Made by a program: the position numbers and the translations under genes. From contig CADCSX010000006.1 in NCBI GenBank assembly GCA_902805475.1, positions 2,852,001 to 2,916,000 on the forward strand: a stretch of 64,000 bases of DNA, in the 5' to 3' direction. The notes under the pieces are model-generated. The model worked only from the letters and a program-made list of their open reading frames with translations, was not told the origin of the DNA and did no database searches. This document shows positions 34,583-47,465 of the stretch, one piece after another (within the stretch, counting starts at the first letter, position 1; each line of letters begins with the position of its first letter). The DNA comes from Entonaema liquescens (taxonomy: Eukaryota; Ascomycota; Sordariomycetes; Xylariales; Xylariaceae).

Positions 34583-37325
34583 TTATTCTAACAACGCTCT
34601 GGCAGCATCCGTGATGATACGCGCGGTTTTGTCGATAATCTTCTGGACTAGCGGCCAATCTTCCGCGTCGACAGCATCCCGGATGGCCGGGAAGTACGCC
34701 TCGTCATACCCGGACCACAACTGCGGACCGAAGATAACATGCTTGAATTGGGTTCGATTTGGGATCTGCGACAACCTGTTAATATAAAGCCAAAATTAAT
34801 ATAAGATAAGGGTTCCAACTCACCCCGCCACCAACTTCCAAGTCTAATAGTCCGGTCTCGAAGTTTGCCATACGGGTATTGTACTCGCCTCTCCGTTGAC
34901 CTAGGCCTACTGGCTCCCACCCATTTGACGATACAACACTTTGTTTCCAGTCCGCTTCCCACTTCTCGAATTCGGAAACAGCCTTTTCAACCTCCTGGAC
35001 CGCATTCTTGATGGGTTCTAGATTGAAGTGTTTGTTGACACCTTTGCCTTCGGCCCATTGCCATAGATCGCCTAAATATCGGCCGAGGGCGAGCGCGTAA
35101 TTGCCCATATCAAAGGGTAAGATCGGTTTGTCGGCTAGTTCTAGAATAAGAAGCCCAAGAACTTGGCTAAGAAGGTTGTGGTATATGAAGCCTTGGTCTC
35201 CAACACGATCCATCCAAGCAAAGTTATCGTACGAAGAATGGTAAGGATGGGCAGCTCCACCAAATCGAATGTCGATAGAGCTTGTACCCGCCATATCCTG
35301 GAATGCCACGTAGTCACTGCCAGCACCAAGGCCTTCGAGATCCCCATTACGTTCGTCCCAGAGTGTGCGGAGTGTAGCATTTAGAATGGGGTCGAAGACT
35401 CTGTCAATCACTTTATAGACGACTTTGCGGAACATCGGGGATGCGGCAACATGGAATTCCTGCCCCGAAATGGCGGTATCGAGATTGATATATGCGAAGG
35501 CATCTTTTTGAAGAATCTCGAGATTCTGTTCAACAAATTCCGTACTGCCAATCAAGTTGTACTCTTCGGCATCCCAACTCATAAACTCAATCGTACGAAG
35601 CGGCCGCCAGCCCCTAGCCAGAAGATCGCCAAATATACGCGCCACCTCCAGCATCACAGCCGTACCCGAATTTGGATCGGTTGCACCGAGAGCCCAGGCA
35701 TCGCGGTGATTGCCGATAATGATGGATTTTTCATTCTGCTCGACGCCAACGATTTTACCATAGACATTCCAAATCTCCTGTCGTTCCTCTTCGTCTTGTT
35801 CATTCTTCAGCCGTACAATTGGGGACGAAGAATTCCCTGTCCACCACTCGACTTCCGGTATACCGCCTCGCCAGTCATCCGGGCACTTTTCGCCGAAACC
35901 TTGGATATGCTTTATAAGCACTTGGGCATCACGCCAGGCGAGGGGAAGACTCGGAATACCGACGAGACCTGCCGTTTGCTCCTTCGTCATTCGTGGTTGG
36001 CCCTTCTTACTTCCCCAGCCAGGTGTGAGTACGTCTCCTACTACCCAGCTCATTAAACTGACCGATCCTCGTTGAACACCATCAATGGGCATATATCGTC
36101 CAAGAGGGGCTGGCTCTCCTTTTACGAAGCCGTCATCCGCCGGGTCACTATATATGATGCATCCAGCAAACCCGGCCATCTCGGCGGCCTTAACCTTTAA
36201 AGCCCGATCGCCCTGCGTACCATAATAGCGAACGAGCGCAATTGCGCCCTTGGTATCAATACCCTTATCAGAAAGCCTCTTGAAATCCTCTCTCGACCCG
36301 TAGTTGGCGTATATTAGTGGTCCCTTCACGTCGCCTGCTTTGGAATGGCCATGAAACACAAGCGTCTGGCGGCCTGCCGTCCTTTCGCCGACTTCATCCT
36401 CTTCAAGGGCGGCTTTCCATTTAGCCTCCTTTCCATTCTCGGACATAATCTCGACAGCTCTACCGCCGGGCTTCGCATAATTCAGGTATACATAGTAGTC
36501 GTCTACCGTAACGTCCTCGAGGCCGAATTTCATGAAATCATTCCGCACGTCCATCGCAAGCGCGTAATCACCTTCTGTCCCGGCAATATGCGGGTAGCCC
36601 GTGAAGTGCTTCAACCTATTCCTCAACAAGTCCGAGTTGACTTCGCCCTGCACGTATTGGCGCACAGCTTCCGGGTCGAACATGTGGCCGCCGATACGCC
36701 TCGTCATGTTTGTAAAGAGGTCGCTCACGAATAAGAGATACAGGAAACCTAGGACGAGGAAAATCGCAAGCAACCTACCGATCAGGAGTATAGCAGCAGC
36801 GCTGTTAAAACTCGGCCACCTAAATCTTGTCCTCGTCTCGCTAGGTTCCGCATCCGCGTTATTTGCGGCATCGCTCTGCCGAGGTAATCGGACGGTAAAT
36901 CTAGGAAGTCGCCATCGCCACTTCCATTGTGGCAATGAAGATGCTATCCGTTTCCTCCACGATGAAGAAGATGATCTTGAACTCGAATCGTTTAAGGGGT
37001 CCTCGATTTCCAGCTCCTGCATTTCGCGCCGAACCTGCGCGTCCTCTCCATCGTCGCTTTCGTCGTCATCGCGGCTCCATTGCGATCCTTCGTCGTCCGA
37101 TTCTACGTACGGAGGCCGGTATCCCTGGGGCGCACGCCTCGAATCGGTCTGCCTAGTACGCGATGAAAGTAGGGACTGCGCTTCGGTTTCGTGTTCGGGT
37201 CTTGAGTCTATGGGCGAAGAAGGCGGGGGCCAGTCCGGGCGAGAGGATCCAGGAATGCCGCTCGTCGCTTCATCGTAGGTGGGTATAGGTGGTGGTGGTA
37301 TATACTGAGACTTTTCGGAGGGCAT
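34583..37325 (-). CDS. M28 peptidase-family transmembrane protein (Vps70/glutamate carboxypeptidase II-like)
   Basis: Two exons, 37325-34824 and 34765-34583, with a 58-bp intron (GTGAGT donor, TCGCAG acceptor) give 894 residues; the acceptor at 34766 was chosen because it joins LEVGGG to IPNRTQFKHVIFGPQLW in frame. Type II topology: a 170-residue charged cytoplasmic tail, one membrane helix at about 174-200, then a lumenal part with a PA-like insert (KGPLIYANYGSREDF, GAIALVRYYGTQGDRALKVKAAEMAGFAGCIIYSDP), the M28 metallopeptidase core (IIGNHRDAWALGATDPNSGTA near 535, SWDAEEYNLIGSTE, then PYHSSYDNF) and a transferrin-receptor-like dimerisation domain at the end. Putative zinc ligands (HRD, DPNSG, DAEE, YHSSYD) are all present, so it may be active. 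Relatives include yeast Vps70 and Tre1/2, acting in vacuolar traffic. Next gene downstream is vps35, also minus. Confidence 0.9.
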
Positions 37326-38331
37326 TTTGGTGGTACAACGTCATTAATGTATCGCAAGTAATAAGACTTAAAAGGTCGGGTTTCTAAAATAGGATATGCC
37401 TGGTGAGTACGCGTAGACGTATGATTGCTTGTCGCAGTGATTAAACGAGTGGGTTAAAGTCGAGTGACGATAAAGGAGCGAAATTGATTGGCGTAGGAAT
37501 CTGAAATCAAGGAAAAAAGTCAAGCATAGGACGAAGGACCACCGCGGCGGTCATTGGAGGGAGAAAACTAGAAGAAATGATTTATTAAGAGATTATCAAA
37601 CAACATGAGGCGAAAGATAAAGTCAGTAAGGATTCCGGTGTCTCAACGGTGTTCTAAATTCAAAGGTCCTCTCTCTTTCCCCAGGGCTACCAGATTTAGT
37701 GTTACCAGTTGCGGAGCACGCGGGCAGCGCTGTGAATCCATCCGGTTAGTCATCACCTGAGCACTGCCACAATCAGGGGCAGGTGCAAGTGCAAGTGCAA
37801 GTACAAGTACCTAACACTGCATTACGTATGTACATGTAAGGGGCGACCTAAACATACCTACCTCTAAAAAAAAAAAAAAAAAAGATAAAACAATGCTATC
37901 AGCTCGATTAATAGGCCATTACTTATCGTTCACTATATTGGTTTATAGGTAAGACGAAATATTTATAAATTACCTAAATATAAATCATCAACGTTACAAG
38001 AGTCAAGCAAAATAGCAAAATAGCAAAATCTCAACAATTCGTGTGTAAAGCGTCGGACCCTCGGCACAGGTAATTAATTAACTCTTAAATGCACGCCTAG
38101 ACTCCTCTGAGAAGCCCAACGAATCCCTTCAAACCGTCAGAAATATACATATGTACACGGTTATCTCTAACAAACAGGACGGCGGCGACGCTCTCTTTTC
38201 CCTGAAAACCCCCCTTTGGTACAATTTTCCCACTACGCATGTCGTAGTGAGCTATCTTGGTGGCACTATGCAATTACTTGAATACGAACCCAGAGTCTTC
38301 CCCCGACCGTATTCCTATATCTCAGGTATCA
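37326..38331. other. Intergenic with short repeats
   Basis: About 1 kb between the two minus-strand genes. It holds a GTGCAA hexamer repeat (three copies, then GTACAA) at about 37793-37810 and an A-run at 37867-37882. A frame at 38151-38399 lies opposite and below the vps35 3' end and is not called. Confidence 0.5.
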
Positions 38332-41201
38332 TCATTTCTGTGGGTATAGAACCACTCCCTCGTACTGTCTCGATGCGATATTGTCTAACGTGTGCTTGAA
38401 ATGCCGTCTGCTGTTCTCGACGTTGGCTGAATCCTGCTGGTTCGTGTTCAAGTTCGAGTGAATCAACTCGATGAGTCCATTAATATATTTAGTAGTAACC
38501 TATAGGATATGTGGTTAGTTTCATTCAAGTAGTAAGATGAGCTGCTTACCGATTCGTTCTGTTGGTCAAAGTAGTATACGTAGCGATCCAAGATCTCAAT
38601 AAATAACTCGATTGATGTCGCTTGTTCCATACAGGAGTCTGCAACACGTAAAGCCCGTTGCAAGCATTCCAATACTCGTTTTCCATCTCGGTAGAGCTAT
38701 GAAAGTTAGCCTGGTCTTCCGATTTGACGACAGATATGGAAGAAACGAAAATTGAAAACTTACACCTTCGTCCGACTCCTCAACAGCGGTGATTGGTGTC
38801 GCCCACCATAGGTGGCTCGCCAGATATACCGCTCTGCATTGATCCGGTTTGCGCAGTAGCTTACTTCCATGAAGCGCGCACTTCGTAATAAGGGTATCGT
38901 AGTTCTCCTTGCCGAAGTTCCTGGTCTGGTGTAGTGCATTGGCAATAATGCAAACTGCTTGGAATTGGGCTTTTGAGTCCGAAATCGCCTCTTCGTAGAC
39001 CGTGAAAGCCTGTGCGAAAAACTCGTACGCAACCTCTTCAAAACTCGTCATGTCGGCAGATTGACCACAGGCGCAGAATAAACGCAGAGACAGCTCAGCA
39101 GCACCAGGGCCATTAACTCTCGTATAGATACCAGAGATAGCAGAGTGCATGAACTTATATAAGGCGCTTAACTGCGTTTCCCAATTGTCTTCATAGTGTT
39201 CCCTAGCCTTGAACCGACGTGCCAGCTTCATACCGGCTGTAATTAGGGGAGGAGTTGTCGTGCGGATCCTCTCATTCCCTTCAGCGAACGCCTTACGGAC
39301 CATCTGAAGAAGACGGAATTGCGTATCGTTATTTTCACCGTTGAGCAGGTGAACAATCCGTGCCAGCCAACCCTGTTCTTCCATCGTTTCATCCGTCTCC
39401 AAGGCTCGTCGCTGCGGGCCGCCGGGGTATCCAGCAGGAGGTTGCGAGCCCTCTTTGATTAATACTTTAAGGATCTCGAGAACATTCTCAAGCTGTGCTT
39501 CCGTAGATATCTCGGTTTGGTTGCGCAGCAAGGTCCTTGCAACCTCACCCGCAACGGCCCTCCTCGTCGGGTAGGTTTGGGACTGGAATAGAGGTACATA
39601 TGTGGGAAGCGACAAGGCTGTAAATATGGAGATGTACCTCTTGAGAGGAGCCTGTAGTAGCGCGAGTAGGCTTTGCTGTGCTGGCGCAGAGTGGAGGTCG
39701 GCGCTATTAGCATGCTCTTTGACTTTCCGATTCGCATAGTCAAGAATCTGGTCTACGTAGTCCAGTCGACTGGGGTATATATTTAAGGAAAGGTTGGTGA
39801 GGGAGACCAGTAACGCAATTGTATCCTGGATAGGGAGGTGCTGCGCATTGACAAGATTGTTCACCTGTTCAAAGAAAACCTCATACAGCTTAACATTAGG
39901 AGGAATTCCACGCTGTTTCTTGGGAGTTGGAGGAGAATCGTCCTGCTCTTTATCAATAGCAGTCGTCTCAGTGTCCGCAACCGATGGTGTAGGCTCTGGT
40001 TCTGCCGGCGCATCAGCCTCGGTAGATTCTGCGGGTTCGCCATCAACATGCTCTCCATTCGTATCGTTAGGCACTTCATCCGGTGTAGGTTTTGCCTCCT
40101 GTTGTTCTTTCCCTAGCCGGATCTTTTCTAGGAGATTTGACAGAGCTTCCTCTTCCAGCTTCGCCCTGTCTTCGACAACCCCTTCCTGCGATTCCCGTTC
40201 AGCGTAAGCAGATAACCTATCCATCAAGCCAATTACGATAGCCTTGACGTTGACGTGGGGGTTTAGTCGCGACACTGCACCCAGGAACTGGTCTAGGGTA
40301 TGTAAGTGGAATTCGTCTGGGAAGACCTGGGTGATTATCTCCAAAAGATACTCTTGGGCCAAAACATCGCGGCATTGTACCACCTGCTCCAGTAGCGGGG
40401 CCAGTATACCGTTCTTGTAAGCTTCGAGATCCACCAATTGGCTCAGCCGTACAATGTTGCTTCCAACAAGAAGCTGCAGCTCCTTGCGCTCCTTAGTCCT
40501 CTGCTCCCGTTCCCGCGAATGACCTTGATGCTGCAATCGTACCCAGAGCTTATTCATTTCGACGAAGTTCGTCAAGATGAAGTTGATGGAGTCCTGGAGG
40601 TTGCCTTCAGGGCCGTCGCCGTCGCCGGCAGGCAGGTAGTCTCTAGCTTGGCCAGATAAGTAATAGCGAAGGAAAAGACCACGTATGGGGTGTTGGACGC
40701 CGCGGCTCATATCCATCATATCTTTCATTAACTCTTTGACCGGCGCTTCGGGTATGGACATATATGCGGTACCGACGGTAATCATGAGATACAAACGCGG
40801 AATGATGTTACCAGCATATTGGACGAGCTCGTAGAGGTCGGCGAGGTGATTATGAGGATGGTTCTCGCGAAGATGTACTGAAAGATAGCGCAATGCATCG
40901 AAGACGGCCATATATAGCTCGTAGTATTGCTTAGGACCTAGACTACTTGTCCGTAGTTCGGCGACCAAGGTAGAGCTTCATTATCGAGTTAGCTAGCTGC
41001 TAGAGCGGATAGAATCCAGGCAAGTAAACAATTGCCGTAACAATTGAATGATGATCAGTCATACCAGCATTTAAGAGCATCCATGAGTTTGCCCGGAGTA
41101 TCGAGACATTTGCGCATCAGTGCGGTCTGCTGGCGCACAGCAACCAAGGCATCTTCCAGCAATCTCGCCTGGTCCTCAGGCGGAACGGGTGTGGTGGACA
41201 T
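38332..41201 (-). CDS. vps35: Retromer subunit Vps35
   Basis: Four exons: 41201-41065, 40975-38764, 38696-38550 and 38499-38332; introns of 89, 67 and 50 bp; 887 residues. The first exon gives MSTTPVPPEDQARLLEDALVAVRQQ and continues into ALKCCSTLVAELRTSSLGPKQYYELYM, the canonical Vps35 N-terminus. PRLYLMITVGTAYM at about residue 106 is the conserved PRLYL motif that binds Vps26 and Rab7/Ypt7. The rest is the expected alpha-solenoid. An acidic, proline-rich insertion of about 70 residues (around 330-400: DGEPAESTEADAPAEPEP) sits between helices, common in filamentous fungi. The final small exons add LYRDGKRVLECLQRALRVAD and VTTKYINGLIELIHSN, both Vps35-like. Vps35 scaffolds cargo sorting from endosome/vacuole to Golgi. 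Very secure. Confidence 0.95.
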
Positions 41202-42289
41202 TTTGGGACGTTATGTCGATAATAATGGGCGAGTCTGCAAAGGAAAGGAATACCGTAAAAGCTCAATAATATCTCGCGCAAGTCATTGGGTCGCCGTTCG
41301 TTACGATGTCCAGGTGCAGGAAGAGCCTGCAGCAAGCAAGGGGTCCTTTAAGAAATCGGGATGCCTGGCGCAGTTGACGTTAGCGGGACAGATACAGAAA
41401 TACAGTACCCATCCAGCCCATTCAGCTTACTGGAGCTACATCGTAATCTCCATAGAAGCAATTCCGTCAGCCACATGCCGGACAGCCACAGGGGTACCTC
41501 AATTTCTAGCTCTTATCCGCTCCAACCGCACGTGCCACCTTATCGATGCACTAAACCCTTATGTTCACTAGGTTAAATTATGACATCAAGAGCAACAGCA
41601 TTATTTTAAAGAATTTCAACTCAATATTACCTATATACATAGACTCAATTATTCCAGTATATTTAAGTTATATTAGATTCAACCTATTAGGTATAATTTA
41701 GGGCTTATCAATTTGCACACGGTATGTACAACATGGCGCTACTATTCCAGTCACGTTGGTGCAGCCTATTAAACTTCCCAGTATCCACAACACTATAAAA
41801 ACGCATGTGAAAGTCTCTCGATAGAAACCACATAAGTACATAATACAACAGATTACTAGTACAAAAATACAAATATAATAATTCAATTACTATGACGATA
41901 ATAACTTCAACAACTTTAGACTATAGGTACCTTATAATACCATACTTCCTAAATCGAGTGACAATCGACGAGGTGCGTTTATTTGAGCATCATATCTTTA
42001 AGATTACACTTGCAATACTATTATAACACCCTACAAAATCCCGTTTATTTTGAATTAAGGCAACCCTTGAGGTAGTTGTCCGTAAAGTCATTCCCTGTAT
42101 TATTATTCTTAGAAAACTTCGAATAGTCAACCGGTACCTAAGTATTTAACTCCTAAATAAATATCGAGTTGATTTGCCTTTAGATATTATTAATAAATCA
42201 AGTTACGCAATACTCCTATAGCCAATGCAAAAACCCATTCTATAAACCCACCACAATCTATCCCTTACACATTAGACCAGTAAATAAAA
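41202..42289. other. Intergenic
   Basis: About 1.1 kb upstream of vps35 and downstream of the monooxygenase gene. Open frames at 41044-41571 lie antisense to the vps35 first exon and its promoter and are not called. Highly AT-rich from 41580 to 42250. Confidence 0.5.
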
Positions 42290-44013
42290 CTACCACGTAG
42301 GAAGTTTCTCCAGAACAGGCAACTTATAACGACCAGTCATCGCCATCGACGCCGCCAGCCCAAGACCACAGACACCTACCAGGCTTAGGAAAGGGGCCAC
42401 AACATTCCCTTGGTTTCTCTTAGCCAACGCCCGGGTGGCGGCGTTAGGCATAGGATGAGACCAAGCAACCCTGCCCTTGAGCGACTCCTCGCCGTCCACA
42501 AAATCAAGCACCAGGCCGTCGCGTATGCACCTCTTGAAGGCCAAATTCAGCATCAAGGAGTCCATCCATTTCGGGAAGTACGGCATCACCCAAGAGTCGA
42601 GGAACCAGAGTAGATTCGTCCGCTGTGTCTGTTTTCGTATCTCGTAGCCCGAGAGGTTGCAGCCGTGATGAGCGCCCGCGAGACGTCCGTCCTGATACCT
42701 CTTAAACGCGGCGGACAACATCTTGGTGCTCGGCCCGTTACCACTAGCCTCTCCGCTTGCTTCGTCACGGTACGGTTTCACGACGCTATGTAAGATGTTG
42801 GTGAGAGCAAGAACATCTTGCATGCCGTTCATGTATCCTTGGCCGGGATTCGGTGTGAATTTGTGCGCGGCGTCGCCGACGAGTACGATGCGCTCCCAGA
42901 ACCAACGCTTCAGGACGCCTTCCTCGAGGTTGGTCATGCCTGCGTGGATACGCGCCGCCATTACGTCTTTGACCTTCAGCTTTGTACCAACGGCCACATC
43001 TCCCCACCGCTCGCCTACTGCCACAACATCTTCCTCGGTGTACCTCGTAGGTTCCCTAGTGGGGACCGGGAGGCGCTCGTAAATAAAGATCCAGCCCCGT
43101 TTTTGACCAAGCACATATTGCACTTTAGTGAAAGTTAGTGACAGTTTCTTGGGGTGAAAGATTGTAAAAATATAACAGTCTTTCGAGAGCGTGATATTCT
43201 CAAACAACTCGATCGATAAGATCCCGATTCTTGGGATAGCGATTTAGTATAAGGAAAAGGGGAAGACATACCAGCATGGTCAGCACAGTTTGAGCTTCCG
43301 CCCAAACCTGGTGGGCCGTCGTGTTTATCGCCCTGTAAGGGAAACGAGGCCCACAACATCCTATACTCAGCTACGAACGGCTTCTCCTCGTCGATCTTGA
43401 TTTTAGGTGAAGCCTTCAAGGCCAGTTTACGCATATGTTTTCGGACAGCACTGTGAACACCGTCGGCTCCGACGACGATGGAAGCGTCGTATCGTGTTCC
43501 GTCTGCACAACGGACCGTTACGCCCCAGTCGTCGGATGTGACTTCGGTCACTTTCTTATTAGTCAAGACACGGGCTTGATCGGATTCACTCAGGCCCTCG
43601 TAAATTGCCTGGATCAGTTCGGCTCGGTTGAAGACGGCGCTGGAACAACCAAAACTTTACAAGCACCTATTAATACCATCCAGCTAAATTAGAAGGGGGA
43701 AGTGACGCTAAACTTACTCGTTTGTAAATTCATCCATAACGGACAACTTGTTATACAGTCGACCGTCCTCGGTACATGTATGTGCTTCGGTGAGTTCTAC
43801 GCTGATCTCGCGGAGACGCTCGTAGAGTCCAAGTTGTTTGAAGGCACGCATTCCGTGAGGACCGATAACCAGACTGGCACCGGCTTCCTCGAGGACAGTG
43901 GGCCTACGTTCGAGGACGACGAATTCGATTCCGGCTTTTGAGAGTGTGTGAGCCATGGTTAGGCCCACAGGGCCACCACCGACCACAACGACTCTAAACT
44001 TTCTACCAGCCAT
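42290..44013 (-). CDS. FAD-dependent monooxygenase (PHBH fold)
   Basis: Three exons, 44013-43718, 43639-43272 and 43122-42290; introns of 78 bp (GTAAGT donor, TTCCAG acceptor) and 149 bp (GTATGT donor, CACTAAC branch, CTAAAG acceptor); 498 residues. Motifs: FRVVVVGGGPVGLTMAHTL (Rossmann GXGXXG, residues 7-25), FNRAELIQAIYEGL, the VVGADGVHSAVRK DG motif, and GDAAHKFTPNPGQGYMNGMQD (second FAD motif). The second intron was chosen because it brings VQYVLGQKRGWIFIYERLP into register; a 54-nt in-frame intron further in is an alternative. The C-terminus has a hydrophobic helix (FLSLVGVCGLGLAASMAM), typical of membrane-attached fungal monooxygenases of meroterpenoid type. No synthase or cyclase lies nearby, so its substrate is unknown. 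Confidence 0.85.
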
Positions 44014-45702
44014 TGTAGATCAATACGTTTGTTGTTAGTTCGTTCTTGGGAAATAGTAGTTTGACGGAGCTTTTATAATGTTAGATAGTAGATAGTAAAT
44101 GTAGTAACTTGTTGTCTGTGAATACAAAGTAGCAGTTATGATAGTCTGGGCATGACGCTTTTATATAAATATTTTCCGCCCTTTTGAGTTTATACTGAGC
44201 CTCTCTTGACGTATTGCTTGCCCCATGGGTTCCGTAGAATCGTTCCGTAGAATCATTCCGTGAGACCCATCTGGTACGACACTGCCGTGACCCATTAGTT
44301 ACGGCAAAGACAACCGGCATGGGAGGCCAGAGCTTGTCTAGGTTTGCCTTTCGACTCATACCAGCATTCTCATTTGACGATAAGGCATTTTCTGTCGCAA
44401 AACCCACCCATGTATCGTTCTTCAAATACCGAATTTTACAACCCTATAGTCTCGTCATGGTACAGTCTCGTCATGGTACAGTCTCGTCATGGTACAGCCC
44501 CGTCGTAACACAGCATCACAGCATTAACTACCGGATAGCATGTTCCTATTTGGGACTCTTGAGCATGATTCTTTCTGTATAGTATCAAACGTCGTCACCG
44601 AGCGGGATTCCGCTGGTCAATTCCGAAGGGGTTGACGATCGAAAATCCGCGGAAATCGCGAATAGCCTCTCTAACCTGCATCGGCAATTAAACATCCGCG
44701 ATCAATTGTTGCGACCCCCCTGTCTGCTTCAGCCTAGAGTAGAAGAAATCACGCAAAGTACGCTCTAGAACAAGAGTTAAAGAATCTGATATGTCGTTCT
44801 GTCCTCATAGTTGGCTCGTATCCTCGGAGCGTCCCCTGTTTGGCCATGTTCCGAGTTGGCTTGAACGATGAGGAGTCTTTAGAGAGAGGGTTACAGGCTT
44901 CAGCTAAGTTACGATTGGTCGGGGAACCACTTTGTAGGAAGTAGAATGTCCCTTCAAATACTACCGATCTATGGTGCAACGACAAAAAGGGTCTATCAGG
45001 TCCGTGTTGTACCAGGCGAGTAGGCATTCACACGTTCCACAAGTATCTCCCTACAATGAATACAGGGTAATTAGATTAATGCTAAGTTACAACATTGCTC
45101 CGAATCAAGAATCAGACTCGGGCTGCGGATTATCATATTTTACGCCACGCTATTACCATTTCTGAATTTGATATTTATGACTGGCATTCTATTAGGTTAG
45201 TAGATGTAAGGCTTTTCATATGGAAGAACTACTACTTATAAGGTCAGAGTAAATTGTTCCGTTAGCTAATAGTACCGCCGCCTTAGCATGGGTACATGTT
45301 ATAAAAAGTTCACCCGACAAAACACTCGGGTTGATTCTGTCTCCCGCGAGTCCGTGTCCAATCCGGTGCGTTCCGAAGATCTTGACGCAAAGACCACTGG
45401 GTCTCGGAGATTACGTAAAGGTCCGCGTATAAGTCGTCCGCCGAGAACATCGTTGATTCGTTGTGCCTCCTAAATATACGAACCTGCAGGAACAGATCGA
45501 CTATGGCACCTCCCGCTGCCGTTAGCTTCTAGAATATTAGAGGTGGATTCGTATTTATTTCTTTATAGATATTTCACAGAGTAAACACACTCGTTACGCA
45601 CATCTATTTTATCCTTACATTAGCGGCTCCCATACATCATGCAAGATAGGCACCACACCACGGCACTGCCGGTCTGCCAAGGCCTCGGTACCGAACTTCC
45701 CA
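44014..45702. other. 1.7-kb intergenic stretch
   Basis: No supportable gene. Contains the 16-bp tandem repeat at 44448-44511. A 114-codon minus frame at 44081-44425 and a 92-codon one at 44749-45027 show no family features. Confidence 0.45.
44448..44511. repeat. Tandem 16-bp repeat, three exact copies plus one degenerate
   Basis: AGTCTCGTCATGGTAC occurs at 44448-44463, 44464-44479 and 44480-44495, followed by a diverged copy beginning AGCCCCGTCGTAACAC. Non-coding minisatellite. Confidence 0.9.
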
Positions 45703-46701
45703 TTACGTCCTAGTCTCTCCTGCTCTTCGCTGCCGCATTAACTCCTCATACATCTCCATCTGGGCCGCACTCTCATCCCCCAAGCGATCAAAATGTTCGA
45801 AGAGTCGTTCAGACTTGAGTTTCTCGTTGACTTCCTGGCGGTTCCAGGCGTTGACGCGGTCGCCCGCTAGGCCGGCGGGATCAGCATTACTGCACTGAGT
45901 TTCGAACCACTCCATTTTGTCACGCTGCTCGGCGTTGGGCTGCGCGGCGCGATACGCATCCTTAAGTTCCTGCCAGCCCCTCGTACCGCCCGCGTCTTCG
46001 GCGACGTAATGGCCGGCGCCGTCTACGCACACGAAGTCCCGCGTAGCATCTGCGCGCCCCAGGACCGTCATCTCGTGCTCCCAGTTGTCGCCGAAGTCGT
46101 ATGTGTAGACGAGCTTGAGGCCGCTATACTTGGGGTCGTCGAAGAGGCGGCGTAGCTTGTACGAGTCTGATTTCTTCTCCACGGTATTCTCGTGCCGCCT
46201 TGCGGCCTCGTGCATCCGGTCGACCCCGGCGAAGGCTGTCTGCTCGACCGGGTCGACAACGCGAAGTAGGTATTCCTGCGGGAAGGATGCGTCGGGTCGT
46301 TGCCCCATATTGGACAACATCATCACGCGCTGGTACGCGCCAAACGGGTCATCCGGCACCCTATAGTCCGGGTTTCGCACGGCGAAGTCAAAGGAGTGGG
46401 TAGTTGCCCAGCCGAATGCCAGTTGTAGGGCCATGTGTAAATGATAAAAGACAGCGTCGGCAGGACATGAGAGTGTGCGGAAGACAGGCGGATCTGTGAT
46501 ATGCTCGGGTGCCAGCTGGAATTTCACAATGTAGTTCTGGTGATGGCACCTCTTCTTGTGTGTCGGCCATGAGGCGGCCTGGCAGTCTTTAGAACAGTAA
46601 GCCACTTTCTTACACCGTCCACATTGCTGCAAAGTGGCCGAGCTGGAGGTCTTGTCGCACTTGGAGTTGCCACATTTCTGTGCTGCTTCTGCGGAAGCCA
46701 T
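45703..46701 (-). CDS. MYND zinc finger plus pRiA4b ORF3-like domain protein
   Basis: Intronless, 332 residues, start ATG at 46701. Residues 10-52 form a MYND finger (CGNSKC, LQQCGRCKKVAYCSKDCQAASW, HKKRC; all zinc ligands in place), a protein-protein interaction module. Residues 56-270 resemble the plasmid pRiA4b ORF3-like domain (IVKFQLAPEHITDPPVFRTLSCPADAVFYHLHMALQLAFGWATTHSFDF and VYTYDFGDNWEHEMTVLG), a fold found in bacterial mobile elements, recorded in fungi fused to MYND. The tail is charged (LGDESAAQMEMYEELMRQRRAGE). GC content is higher than in the flanks. Function unknown. Codons are clean and the frame complete, so probably expressed. Confidence 0.85.
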   Translation of the reverse strand: MASAEAAQKCGNSKCDKTSSSATLQQCGRCKKVAYCSKDCQAASWPTHKKRCHHQNYIVKFQLAPEHITDPPVFRTLSCPADAVFYHLHMALQLAFGWATTHSFDFAVRNPDYRVPDDPFGAYQRVMMLSNMGQRPDASFPQEYLLRVVDPVEQTAFAGVDRMHEAARRHENTVEKKSDSYKLRRLFDDPKYSGLKLVYTYDFGDNWEHEMTVLGRADATRDFVCVDGAGHYVAEDAGGTRGWQELKDAYRAAQPNAEQRDKMEWFETQCSNADPAGLAGDRVNAWNRQEVNEKLKSERLFEHFDRLGDESAAQMEMYEELMRQRRAGETRT

Positions 46702-47465
46702 GATGCTAATCGACTTTTAGAGTATTACTCGTCAGTTTAATGGTTATAGTTCTATTGCTTAAGTGTTGATGGGACAGCTACGAATTCGCTACGCAGGCTA
46801 ACGTTTTAGTATATATACCTATCTAGTTATAAAGACCTTATAAAGACCTTATAACTAAAGTTATCTATGTTTATCTTCAAACAGCGGTGTTTGTCAAATT
46901 TTGCTTGTTTGCTAAAGCCAATTGGTTATTCACAAGCCCACCGCTATTTATGTGTCAGAGCGTCTACTGGGTCTACTGGGTCTACTTGGTACATATGCTA
47001 GTTTCAAGTTGACCGTCCTGCCGTCATCCGTTCGATGGCTATCGAAATAGCGCTAATACCTTCAGCTAGTTTCAACTCTAGGAGAGACAACTAAGCTCGA
47101 GCCAATCAGGATAATCCATGTTGCTGGTTATAGAAATCCCAGCACATAAAATATCATTGGCTATTCCACCTCTTTATCATCTATCGTTTATCATTTATCC
47201 CTTTCTTATGAAGCTTCACACAAGCTCCGAGTATGCTATTATGGACAGACTAAACTACATAAACGAGCGATTCGTTTTATTATACTACGTAATCTACTAC
47301 ATTATTAATAGCGGGTTTGTTAACCAGTGAAGCCAGGCTCCCTCCCTACACCCACGTCCATGTTTCTCGTTAACGATATTACTTGGCCGTCTACATATGA
47401 GTATCGGACACCGCCTCTATGCAATTACTTCCAATATTATTGCAGGCAGAGTTGTCCACAGGAAA
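46702..47465. other. Intergenic
   Basis: Promoter side of the MYND gene and 3' side of the kes1-like gene. Contains GTCTACTGG repeated at about 46960-46985 and a duplicated TTATAAAGACC near 46829-46852. No gene. Confidence 0.5.

Noticed and set aside
36601..37278. 225-codon plus-strand frame
   Set aside because: Antisense to the low-complexity tail of the M28 gene.
41044..41571. 175-codon plus-strand frame
   Set aside because: Antisense of vps35 exon 1 and promoter; no features.
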